Source of the DNA: JAMQKA01 sp043951865
Lineage (GTDB): Bacteria > Bacteroidota > Rhodothermia > Balneolales > Balneolaceae
Assembly (NCBI RefSeq): GCF_043951865.1
Contig: NZ_JBINJF010000014.1
Coordinates: 46,646 to 110,645, forward strand
Direction of reading: 5' to 3'
Length of the DNA: 64,000 bases
The stretch's first letter is position 1. The number at the start of each line of letters is the position of its first letter. Positions 26,601-33,595 of the stretch are shown one piece after another. A model generated the notes under the pieces. It made no database searches and was not told the origin of the DNA. It saw only the letters and a program-made list of their open reading frames with translations. The position numbers and the translations under genes are program-made.

Positions 26601-27449
26601 GCTGATGAGCAGATCCTTGAACAGCTCTTTAATTTCGGGCGGATGCTCAGTGATATACTCCAGGTAGTCGGAAAGCGACGTTATGCGGGTGACCCGCATG
26701 CGGCGTTCAATTCTGCGAAGAACCGAAGAACGCTTGTACTGGGTGAAATCATGACCCATTGCAACATTTATCTTTCCAAAGATCTTGCTGAGCACCTTTG
26801 TTTCGCGTTCCGGAAGCTCCCCGGAATCGGAAATGTTAATCTGCCTGAGACTTTCCTGGTACTCCTTCAGCTTTGCGGGAATGTGTTTTACAGGCAGGGT
26901 CATATCCACCATGCCCGTCTGCATGGCGTTGTAGGGCATCCCGTCGTAGCCCGCCTCTTCAGGGTCTTGGGTGATTACAATACCCCCCTGTTCCTTGATG
27001 GTTTTAAGGCCAATGGTCCCGTCGCTGCCGGTTCCCGATAAAATGACACAGGCGGAATAATTACCCCTGGCTTTGCCGAGCGAGCGGAAAAAAAGATCGA
27101 TCGTGGTAAGTTTTTTATTCTTCTTGTCAGCTTCAGCCAACACCAGGTGCCGGTCTTCCAGGGACAAGAGCTTGCCCGGCGGAATGATATACACATGGTT
27201 GGGCGCTATCTGTGTTTGTTCGGTAATTTGTGATACCTGCAGCGAGGTGTGGTCCTGCAGCAGCTCGGCCATGCTGCTCTCATGATCGGGAGAGAGATGA
27301 ATAATGACGACAAACGCCATGCCCGGAGCATCCGGCATCGCTTCAAAAAAAGCTTCCAGGGCTTCCAGTCCGCCGGCTGAAGCGCCCAGCCCGACTACCA
27401 GGAAATCCTGGTTGTTATCCTGCTGTTCATTTTTTGCATGTACTGCCAT
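23682..27449 (-). CDS. CheB-CheR-PAS-GAF-histidine kinase fusion sensor
   Basis: 1255 residues. Domain order: CheB methylesterase (about 15-200; catalytic Ser in GLGASAGG, His in IHLSPDH, Asp in GTGSDG), CheR methyltransferase (about 215-490; VTNFFRDPEAFD, VWVPGCATGEEAYSLA), a long coiled coil (about 660-750; EETSNEEFQASNEELQ-like heptads), PAS, GAF (about 880-1030), and a HisKA_3/NarX-type kinase with His near residue 1059 (GGYLHDDLAQ) and ATPase box IKDDGRGFSPEE. No receiver domain precedes CheB and no chemoreceptors are nearby, so this is a signalling protein rather than a chemotaxis enzyme. The likely partner is the LuxR-type regulator transcribed divergently at 27743, which has the matching output type. 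Confidence 0.93.
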   Translation of the reverse strand: MAVHAKNEQQDNNQDFLVVGLGASAGGLEALEAFFEAMPDAPGMAFVVIIHLSPDHESSMAELLQDHTSLQVSQITEQTQIAPNHVYIIPPGKLLSLEDRHLVLAEADKKNKKLTTIDLFFRSLGKARGNYSACVILSGTGSDGTIGLKTIKEQGGIVITQDPEEAGYDGMPYNAMQTGMVDMTLPVKHIPAKLKEYQESLRQINISDSGELPERETKVLSKIFGKINVAMGHDFTQYKRSSVLRRIERRMRVTRITSLSDYLEYITEHPPEIKELFKDLLISVTNFFRDPEAFDTLQETVIPRLFEGKNATDSVRVWVPGCATGEEAYSLAILLHEHAQTLSSPPQIQIFATDIDQEALDIARKGCYPESMVADITTERLHRYFKKEGSEYCVRQNISGMILFAVHNLLKDPPFSKLDLVSCRNLLIYLNRDLQSEVFNLFHYALKPEQWLFLGMSDSILEATDLFNSIDKKYQIFQQSTVSKSQVRLPRYPLSRQSDRRPAYHRRNEVYSKRQSNIEELHHRLLFNQYEPASVIINNNNEVLHSTSDIDRFLKYSGGEPSQKILDMVIPDLRKVLSRLLFQAKQDAAASTSKKIKLNIEGGFRHYKIIVRKITEPNFPEGLLHVIFMEDPDQASSHPQPVGQIESVTAEESDIISALEKELEHTKEQLHVTIEEYETSNEEFQASNEELQSMNEELRSTTEQLETSKEELQSVNEELKSVNTELEHKIEKLNEANSNLKNLMEATDIATLFIDSNNCVQFFTSSATDLFNLISSDTGRPFNHVTHQLDYDSIPADIGEVTESLQPVKKIVPDDHGNQYIMRVRPYRTIHDKIDGVVLTLVDITSLKKAEEQLTERARRQEIISELGLFALQEDDLQKIIEKAIDDICDITGIDYGFVFERDQHEDLLRLISTNLKEGTPGEATIGLDTDWDVGYAIIRSEPLITEDFREEQRYSILPLLDEYEVTSGIHINIGGREEDFGVLCLYTKTLYHFSTHDISFIKIIANIIGSAIERKRAAQELLTTNNRLQKEVERSTELQKQILSNSLAERWELGGYLHDDLAQILAYIKMTVKNLKDKLSGMSQANASSMLDEINSLIDLQIDTIRELSHDIIPIDVEEEGASHAFTLLIRRSQKIHNVKCSLEADDILDKINNRELSSSLYHITQEAIKNAATHGEASRILVAISQQKDQLILEIKDDGRGFSPEETDSKGMGLRIIGHRVDLLGGTFAIDRLPDSEDFTTCVRCTFPFKSVT

Positions 27450-27583
27450 AAAATTGATCTCATTTTTTAAGGCGAAATGAAAATGTTGTCATGTTCTTCT
27501 CCTCGGAAAAACAAAATATCATAAATTTTCTTTCTTATTTATACTATATTCTTATCTCTTAATATATTAATAAAATACCCGGG

Positions 27584-27705
27584 GAGGGACCTTTGCAGAA
27601 CCTGCTATTTGGTTGGGAGGTGGTTGTACCACCGACCTTATAGCCCTTTTAAACGGGAGTACAACTCCCTCAGAACGAGGAATTGAGGGGTTTTGCAAAG
27701 CCCTC
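27584..27705 (+). repeat. MITE-like repeat R1, copy c (best preserved)
   Basis: Ends are GAGGGACCTTTGCAGAACC and GGTTTTGCAAAGCCCTC, which are reverse complements of each other apart from small differences. Inside are the hairpins GGTGG-TTGTA-CCACC and GGGAG-TACAA-CTCCC, whose loops TTGTA and TACAA are complementary. It sits in the divergent promoter region between the large kinase and its presumed response regulator. Confidence 0.8.
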
Positions 27706-27742
27706 GGGAAGTTTAGGAATAAGCTATACAGGAATATGAAAT

Positions 27743-28378
27743 ATGGTTAAGGTAGTAATCGCCGATGACCATCCCCTTATTCGAGAGGGAATAAAAAAAG
27801 TAGTCGACAGCAAAACCGATTTGACAGTGGTCGGTGAGGCGGAAGACGGGGATGAGCTGCTGGATATACTCGAAGAGAAAACCCCTAATATTTTAGTGTT
27901 GGATATAACGATGCCCGGCAAAAGTGGACTCGATCTGCTAAAGCATATCAATAAACTATATCCTCAACTTCCGGTCCTTATTTTGAGTATCCATTCGGAA
28001 GAGCGGTTTGCCATCCGGGCCTTAAAAGCAGGAGCGTACGGCTATTTGACCAAGACAAGTATTTCCGACGAGTTGATTAAGGCGATCCGAAAAATCACTA
28101 CTGAAAAACGGAGATACATAACCCCGGAAGTAGCCGAGCAGCTTGCCTCACAAATAGATATTGGCAAGGACAATCTGATGCACGAGGAGTTGTCAGACCG
28201 GGAGTTCCAGGTTCTTTGCATGATTGCCAGGGGCATGAAGGTGACAGCTATCGCCGAGGAACTTTCACTGAGCCCTCAAACGATCCATACGTATCGGTCT
28301 CGCATCAAAGACAAGATGAACCTAAGCTCAAATGTGGAAATGACCAGGTACGCCATCGAACACAATTTGATCGAATAG
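27743..28378 (+). CDS. NarL/FixJ-type response regulator
   Basis: 211 residues. Receiver domain with the acidic pair (IADDHP), phospho-acceptor Asp54 in ILVLDITMPGKSGLD, Ser/Thr switch in ILSIHS and Lys in LTKTSIS; C-terminal LuxR-type helix-turn-helix (LSDREFQVLCMIARGMKVTAIAEELSLSPQTIHTYRSRIKDKM). HisKA_3 kinases normally pair with this class, and the CheB-CheR-kinase gene is divergent 290 bp away, so these two probably form one two-component system. It is a candidate controller of the stress regulon in this region; that is an inference from position only. Confidence 0.94.
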   Translation: MVKVVIADDHPLIREGIKKVVDSKTDLTVVGEAEDGDELLDILEEKTPNILVLDITMPGKSGLDLLKHINKLYPQLPVLILSIHSEERFAIRALKAGAYGYLTKTSISDELIKAIRKITTEKRRYITPEVAEQLASQIDIGKDNLMHEELSDREFQVLCMIARGMKVTAIAEELSLSPQTIHTYRSRIKDKMNLSSNVEMTRYAIEHNLIE

Positions 28379-28667
28379 AGCCGTGTAATAACGCCTTGCC
28401 ATTTCTGCCCTGGTCTGGTATCCCATTCTAATACTCCTCGTTGGAACTGGATATAGCGACACTGTCCTCCTCTCTGTGCATGAGTCAATACGAAAAACCT
28501 TGGCACGCCAGGAGTCCGCTGGACTTTTTATAGCAATAATTGGTACAAGAAAATAGCAAAACGTACTACAGGGAATCTATTTACAAATTTCTAATATTTT
28601 TATGGCAGAAGTTTTGAATAGATGACAAGAGAGAAAAGGCAAAACTCGGGATTACCCGAATAACCGA

Positions 28668-28696
28668 GAATGCGGGGAGTATCAGGCCCCGCATTC
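28668..28696. terminator. GC-rich hairpin, probable terminator
   Basis: GAATGCGGGG (28668-28677) pairs with CCCCGCATTC (28687-28696) and is followed by CTTCTTGTT. It is about 290 bp downstream of the response regulator; the stretch between has no recognisable gene. The remainder of the gap to 29207 holds repeat R4 copy b and nothing else I can name. Confidence 0.6.
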
Positions 28697-28834
28697 CTTC
28701 TTGTTAACTTTTCACTACCTCAACTAAAAAATGGTCCGAAATCTCGTCACGAAGTACGATTCTTTAATGAAGGTGTACATAGAAAATGAAAAAAAAACGA
28801 GAATAGAACCCTCCGCTTCGATTGGGAGAGGACT

Positions 28835-28906
28835 TTGAAATACTTCCACATCATCCCCACTTGCAAACACAGGGGGGGCAGGGAGATCAAAACAGCAGTA
28901 TTTCAA
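28835..28906 (+). repeat. Short terminal-inverted repeat R4, copy b
   Basis: About 72 bp from TTGAAATACT to AGTATTTCAA, reverse complements of each other, with CATCATCCCC and AAAACAG inside as in copy a at 22297. Confidence 0.65.
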
Positions 28907-29207
28907 AGCACGGATTATTCACCAGGAAGTGGCGGCCCGGCTGTTCCGTTATTACCGTTCACAGCCAGTATAATCCTGTGGCAGTTCCCCCTTTCGGAGG
29001 CCATACCTGTTGACGGGGTGGAGAGTGAGCTTCTCGGTCATGAAAAGGAGCCTTTGCCGGTGCCCACCACTTAAAGACCGGTCGTTTTAACTGGATACTG
29101 GGAGGATACCGGTGTTGGAATGAAGAACCACAAAATGAATGTGGGTAACCTCTGCTTGAATCATCTTTTTTAAATTTTGCTTGTTCACGGTTTAAGAATG
29201 GCACAGT

Positions 29208-29768
29208 ATGAAGCTATATATTAAGTATATGGTAAGCCTGCGTTGCAAAATGGTGGTCAAGGAGGAATTAAAAAAGCTTGGCATTGACTGCGTATCGGTT
29301 GACCTTGGCGTGGTCGAGATTCAGGATGACATTACCGATGAGCAGCTGGAAACATTTGCGGAGAACCTGAAAAAAGCCGGCCTGGAACTGCTTGACGATA
29401 AAAAGAATATCCTGGTTGAAAAAATAAAAAGCGTGATCGTGGAAATGATCCACTACGAGGATGAAGTTCCGAAAGTAAATGATTCCGATTATATCAGCGA
29501 AAAGCTGGGCTACGATTACACTTATCTCTCCAACACCTTCTCAGAGGTAAAGGGGACCACCATACAGCAGTATATTATTATGCACAAAATTGAACGGGCA
29601 AAAGAGCTGCTGTTGTATGATGAGCTGACCCTGACCGAAATAGCCTATAAACTGCACTACAGCAGCGTGGCCCACCTGTCCAACCAGTTTAAAAAGGTTA
29701 CCGGCCTCACGCCCACCTATTTCAAAGAGCTGAAAGAGAAACGGGAAAAGAATCTCGAAGACCTGTGA
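29208..29768 (+). CDS. AraC-family regulator with N-terminal ferredoxin-like domain, paralogue 1
   Basis: 186 residues. The first 65 residues (YMVSLRCKMVVKEELKKLGI ... VDLGVVEIQDDITDEQLETFAENLKKAGLELL) look like a beta-alpha-beta ferredoxin-like fold similar in outline to heavy-metal-associated domains but with one cysteine (RCKM) and no CxxC. Residues about 85-180 are a two-helix-turn-helix AraC domain (YISEKLGYDYTYLSNTFSEVKGTTIQQYIIMHKIERAKELLLYDELTLTEIAYKLHYSSVAHLSNQFKKVTGLTPTYFK). No sugar-binding cupin domain is present. A paralogue lies at 45769. Such proteins are widespread in Bacteroidota, without a known ligand. Neighbouring genes give no clear target. Confidence 0.88.
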   Translation: MKLYIKYMVSLRCKMVVKEELKKLGIDCVSVDLGVVEIQDDITDEQLETFAENLKKAGLELLDDKKNILVEKIKSVIVEMIHYEDEVPKVNDSDYISEKLGYDYTYLSNTFSEVKGTTIQQYIIMHKIERAKELLLYDELTLTEIAYKLHYSSVAHLSNQFKKVTGLTPTYFKELKEKREKNLEDL

Positions 29769-30105
29769 TATAGGAAACGCTTTGAGCGGAGGGGAATGGG
29801 GGATTAAGGATGTAAAATCGCGAATAACGAATTTCGAACGACGGAGAGGAGTTCGTATTAACAAGTTATAACACCAAACTGGAAGAATTTCTCTCTGGCG
29901 AGGGACGGGTTACAAAAAATACCATCCCGTTTTTACCGCCTTGGTTTTTTGGTTCTTTCTGGATAAAGATCAAGCCTAAAGGGACATCTCGGTTATGGCC
30001 CCTTTTAGCCTAGCACGTTGCTGGTACATCGTGAGGTAGCATCTGTTGAGGATGCCCTAAATACCCCGGGAATAACAGGTTTTGCAAAGATCTCTTTTCG
30101 TAAGG
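29769..30105. other. Gap between convergent AraC and kinase genes
   Basis: No gene is seen. Near its right end lies GGTTTTGCAAAG (30079-30090), the same as one end of the R1 repeats, so a decayed R1 copy may be present. No clear terminator hairpin was found. Confidence 0.4.
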
Positions 30106-31377
30106 TTACTTTACTCCATTACCCGAGGGTTTAGTTTCCTTATGCAAAGATAACGATGACAGCAATTTGCCAAAGTTATCGACCGGTATGGGTAACGAGA
30201 CGAAGAACTGTGTTCCGTTATTTTCTCCAGCCTGTACAGAGATGGTTCCTCCTGCCTGGGCGACCGCCTGCTTGACATGTTCAAGGCCTACCCCAAAACT
30301 CTGCTCTCCATTGGTGCCGGCCGATCTTGCAACCGCATCACCATTATTAAACGCTGCGATCTGATCGGCGGTCATACCTTGTCCATTATCCACAACGGTG
30401 ATATGCAGGATATTGTTATTGTTATCGCTGTCCCGGGTTATCGTAACGTCAATAGCACCGTTTTGTGGAGTAAATTTTATCGCATTAGAAAGAAGGTTGC
30501 TGGTGATCTGCAGCAGTTTAAGAGCAAAAGATTGAGACACTTTGAGCCCGGTGTTTACGTGGCTGTCAAACGCCAGAGAGATCCCCTTTGCTTTCGACGG
30601 AGGATCGAACAGGTGTTGTAACTGTTCAACAATAATACCGAATCGCTTTTTTCCCTGCTCTTCTTGTACGTAGTCATCGATGATCGAAGCTTCTAAAACT
30701 CCATCGATAATATTGAGGATTGTTTCGGCAGATTCTTTTATCATCGTAAGTTCCCGGGCAGGGAATTCAATGTAATCTTTCTTTTCGATCAACAGGTCGG
30801 AGATCCCCATAATACCGCTGATAGGGGTGCGCACATCATGGTTGAGTTTATGAAGGCTATCACTCAGCACCTCTAATTTCGAAACCATCTCTCTGTATCT
30901 GTTTTCATATTCAATGAGGTTCACGGCTAACCGGGCAAGGTGTCGGAGCTGTTTCTTCTGGTTGGTTGAAACAGATTTTGGTTTGGTATCCAGCACGTAG
31001 ATACAGCCGATATCCCTGCCGTTTTTAGCAGTGAGGTTAGCGCTGCAGAAATATTGAAAAAAGGGAGGGTTCTTCACGTAAGCGTGATCTTTATAGCGCC
31101 TGTTATTAGCGAGATCCTCCACTTCATAAACGGTTCCGTTTTGCCTTATTGCATTGTAGTTGATGATATCTTTATAGACGGCTTTATCTATATTGTGTGC
31201 TACCGTGCGCTGGTAATGAGCATCCATGATGTGGATTTCACAAACCGGTGCATCCATGATGTGCTGAGCCAACGTTACGTATGGCTGTAGGTTCAGGTAC
31301 TGTTTATTCCCTTCGATAGCACGAGAGACAGATTGTTGGGGTCGGGCCGGCTCTTTATCATTCATTACATCATGCAA
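30106..31377 (-). CDS. GAF-domain histidine kinase
   Basis: 423 residues, no membrane segments. N-terminal GAF-like sensor (about 20-155; PVCEIHIMDAHYQRTVAHN ... CSANLTAKNGRDIGCIYVLDTKP), HisKA dimerisation domain with phospho-acceptor His180 in KLNHDVRTPISGIMG, and an HATPase with N box LLSNAIKFTPQNGAI, G1 box DNGQGM and G2 box GVGLEHVK. It is a cytoplasmic kinase without receiver or DNA-binding domain, so its regulator must be elsewhere. A degenerate copy of the 35-bp stress motif ends 28 bp before its start, which could place it in the same regulon. An in-frame ATG at 31365 is an alternative start. Confidence 0.9.
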   Translation of the reverse strand: MHDVMNDKEPARPQQSVSRAIEGNKQYLNLQPYVTLAQHIMDAPVCEIHIMDAHYQRTVAHNIDKAVYKDIINYNAIRQNGTVYEVEDLANNRRYKDHAYVKNPPFFQYFCSANLTAKNGRDIGCIYVLDTKPKSVSTNQKKQLRHLARLAVNLIEYENRYREMVSKLEVLSDSLHKLNHDVRTPISGIMGISDLLIEKKDYIEFPARELTMIKESAETILNIIDGVLEASIIDDYVQEEQGKKRFGIIVEQLQHLFDPPSKAKGISLAFDSHVNTGLKVSQSFALKLLQITSNLLSNAIKFTPQNGAIDVTITRDSDNNNNILHITVVDNGQGMTADQIAAFNNGDAVARSAGTNGEQSFGVGLEHVKQAVAQAGGTISVQAGENNGTQFFVSLPIPVDNFGKLLSSLSLHKETKPSGNGVK

Positions 31378-31404
31378 TTTGTTTGGCGATTATAATATCC
31401 GGAA

Positions 31405-31439
31405 ATTATTTTGAAGCTTTATCCATATGTATATTTCAG
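31405..31439 (-). promoter_or_regulatory. Degenerate 35-bp stress promoter motif (histidine kinase)
   Basis: Minus strand: CTGAAATATACAT, 16 bases, AATAAT at exactly the usual spacing, 28 bp before the kinase start. Several positions differ from the consensus, so it may be chance. Confidence 0.35.
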
Positions 31440-31505
31440 ATCAACAGTAAGGGTAAGCGAGCGTATCTGTTTTTTTGAGGGTTTTGCATGGCCCTCGGTG
31501 TAAAA

Positions 31506-31536
31506 GTCGAACCTCAGGCTAAAACAGAGGTTCGAC
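31506..31536 (-). terminator. Intrinsic terminator of the 40-residue basic protein gene
   Basis: Perfect stem GTCGAACCTC (31506-31515) with GAGGTTCGAC (31527-31536), followed on the minus strand by TTTTACACC. It begins 20 bp after the stop of the small gene. Confidence 0.82.
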
Positions 31537-31556
31537 CTAAAGGGGATACTTAAAGG

Positions 31557-31679
31557 TTAAGCCTGCTTCTTTTCAGCTTTCTTTTCCGGCTGATTCGAAT
31601 CGTTGTCTTTGTTCCCCCTGGGATTGGATTTTTTGGGAGAGGAAGATTTTTTCTTTCGGTCTTTATTATGTTTATCCAT
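31557..31679 (-). CDS. 40-residue lysine-rich protein, unknown
   Basis: MDKHNKDRKKKSSSPKKSNP is followed by RGNKDNDSNQPEKKAEKKQA and stop. An alternative in-frame ATG lies four codons upstream at 31691. The protein is strongly basic at its start, lacks hydrophobic residues almost completely and must be disordered. Evidence that it is a gene is external: a copy of the stress promoter motif ends 66 bp upstream and a perfect intrinsic terminator starts 20 bp downstream, making a complete monocistronic unit. Lysine-rich disordered small proteins often bind nucleic acid or ribosomes, as stress-induced KGG-type or histone H1-like proteins do; this is a guess. Confidence 0.75.
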   Translation of the reverse strand: MDKHNKDRKKKSSSPKKSNPRGNKDNDSNQPEKKAEKKQA

Positions 31680-31744
31680 GTTCAAGTCCATTTGTTAGCA
31701 TTATCTGATTCAGTTTTAATGTACCCTGTCGGTGATAATTTATA

Positions 31745-31779
31745 GTTACAAAAACCCATAAAAAGGTTACAGATATCTC
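31745..31779 (-). promoter_or_regulatory. 35-bp stress promoter motif, copy 7 (40-residue protein)
   Basis: Minus strand: GAGATATCTGTAA, 16 bases, TGTAAC. The first block differs at two positions from the consensus but the spacing and the -10-like end are exact; the last base is 66 bp before the ATG at 31679. Confidence 0.65.
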
Positions 31780-31794
31780 ACATGCGAGCTAATT

Positions 31795-31880
31795 TGTTGG
31801 GAGGTGGTTGTACCACCGACCTTACATGCTCGTTAGCGGGAGTACAACTCACTCCAAACGATAATCCCAAAGCGCTCTGA
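31795..31880 (+). repeat. MITE-like repeat R1, copy d
   Basis: Hairpins GGTGG-TTGTA-CCACC and GGGAG-TACAA-CTCAC are present (the second with one mismatch). The outer ends have diverged: the left end runs into the stress promoter motif of the adjacent small gene. Confidence 0.7.
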
Positions 31881-31887
31881 AGATCTC

Positions 31888-32997
31888 TCACATGTGAGCT
31901 TCAGAATAGGTGAAACCAGGATCTCCGAATTTTTTTAGCGTACGGTAATGTGACGCCACGGCTTCGAGGAAGGTGTCATGCTGATTGTAGGGAATGCCAA
32001 ATTCATTGGCCGTTTTCTCCACAATATGGCTGATGGCCGGATAGTGCACGCTGCATATTCCCGGGAACAGGTGATGCTCTATCTGAAAATTCAATCCGCC
32101 GACAAACCAGCACAACGCCTTGTTGTCCCGCGCAAAATTATTGGTAGTCACCATCTCGTGTATCATCCAGTGCTCGTCAATCATGTTCTCTTCATCGGGC
32201 ACCGGGTGGTCGGTCCCCTCCACCACGTGGGCAAGCTGAAAGATGATACCCAGTATCAGGCCGGCCGTAAGGTGGAGGGTGGAAAATCCGATCAACAGGT
32301 GCACCCAGGTAATATCGAGCAGCAGCATCGGCAACACCAGCATGTAGCTGTAATAGATGCCCTTGGTCACAAACAGGATGATCCATTCGCCAACAGGGTG
32401 ACTTTTGTTCTTGTATGGCCCGATATTTGTTTTCAGAAAATGCTTGTAATCTTTTACGAAGACCCAGAAAAAGGTGGCCAGGCTGTAGGCAAGGAAGGCA
32501 AGAATATGTTGCACGCGGTGGATAGGTTTCCACTCCGCATGAGGGGAAAGCCGTATAAACCCGGCCACCTCCAGGTCTTCGTCGTGCTCGTGAATATTAG
32601 TATAGGTATGATGGATGATATTGTGAGTGATCTTCCAGATGTACCCGTTCGCTCCCATCAGGTCAAAGGTGTATCCCAGGGCGCGGTTGACATACTTGTT
32701 GGAAGAGTAGGCCCCGTGCAGGGCGTCGTGCGATACCGAGAAGCCGATTCCGGCCATCCCGACGCCCATCACAAATGTTAAAAACCACATCACTGCAAGG
32801 GAAAGCTGTCCTGATATAATCAACGCATACGAGCCGAAGTACAGGGTCAGCAACACGATGGTTTTCAGGACCATCTGCAGGTTGGCATGTTTTGAGAGGT
32901 CATGCTCTTCAAAATATTGATCGACCCGCTGTTTTACAGTGTTACTGAATTCCCGGCTGGTGCTGTTGTTGAATGTTACTTTTTCGACGGCAGACAT
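31888..32997 (-). CDS. Membrane fatty acid desaturase (acyl-lipid/acyl-CoA type)
   Basis: The start at 32997 (MSAVEKVTFNN) is preferred over the ATG at 33039 because the upstream palindrome would then lie inside the coding region. About 369 residues. Three histidine boxes are intact: HDALHG, HNIIHHTYTN (HxxHH) and QIEHHLFPG (QxxHH), with four hydrophobic segments between them. The QxxHH third box is that of front-end and linoleoyl-CoA-type desaturases; it introduces a double bond into membrane acyl chains using a di-iron centre, oxygen and an electron donor. No cytochrome b5 domain is fused. Its place beside cold and envelope stress genes fits membrane-fluidity control. Confidence 0.93.
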   Translation of the reverse strand: MSAVEKVTFNNSTSREFSNTVKQRVDQYFEEHDLSKHANLQMVLKTIVLLTLYFGSYALIISGQLSLAVMWFLTFVMGVGMAGIGFSVSHDALHGAYSSNKYVNRALGYTFDLMGANGYIWKITHNIIHHTYTNIHEHDEDLEVAGFIRLSPHAEWKPIHRVQHILAFLAYSLATFFWVFVKDYKHFLKTNIGPYKNKSHPVGEWIILFVTKGIYYSYMLVLPMLLLDITWVHLLIGFSTLHLTAGLILGIIFQLAHVVEGTDHPVPDEENMIDEHWMIHEMVTTNNFARDNKALCWFVGGLNFQIEHHLFPGICSVHYPAISHIVEKTANEFGIPYNQHDTFLEAVASHYRTLKKFGDPGFTYSEAHM

Positions 32998-33008
32998 CTT
33001 GTTTGGTC

Positions 33009-33032
33009 CTTTAATGCGATATCGCATTAAAG
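33009..33032. promoter_or_regulatory. 24-bp perfect palindrome, operator of the desaturase gene
   Basis: CTTTAATGCGAT (33009-33020) is followed by its exact reverse complement (33021-33032). It ends 12 bp upstream of the desaturase ATG, the position of a repressor operator. No T-run follows, so it is not a terminator. Confidence 0.75.
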
Positions 33033-33595
33033 ATGCCAAAAAATTGCCTGTAGGCTATTACATACGTTTTGGTTTTTGTTGCAGATTTTACACTCTTGGA
33101 AGAATACTGTATGGGTTGCGGCATATGCGATTTGCTTGTAGACCACTCATTTTTCTTAAAGGTATTTTTTGAAAATATCTGCTTTTTATGGCCCTGTATC
33201 TGTCTGACCAGACATTTCATGACTTCATTCGTTTGCCGGAAATGACAGTATCTCGAAAAAGTTAACGACCGTTACAACACACAAAGTTGGAAAAGGAGTA
33301 AAATCGGGACAAGTTGTTAGTCTGCCCCTCTCATTCTGATTTCTAACAAGGATATGATTAAAAATGATAGTATATTGATAAGAACATGTGTCTGAGAGTT
33401 GTATCGGGATTCCACACAGTTAATACCAGCACCTGCCGAAACGAGTATCATCGGGTAAAATAGTATTAAATATTAGAGGGAGAGAAGAGCTAACCTGAAA
33501 TAATTTCCCGTTTAGATACCAAAGAAAAATAACCCAGAGCCTGAAGAAATTTAGTACAGGGAGAATTGTAAAATAACGATTAAAGAAACAGATCT
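33033..33595. other. Divergent intergenic stretch before the polyamine cluster
   Basis: It must hold the promoters of the desaturase (left) and of the aminotransferase (right). I recognise no gene, repeat or promoter consensus; no sigma-54 type GG-N10-GC pair with good flanks was found. Confidence 0.45.
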
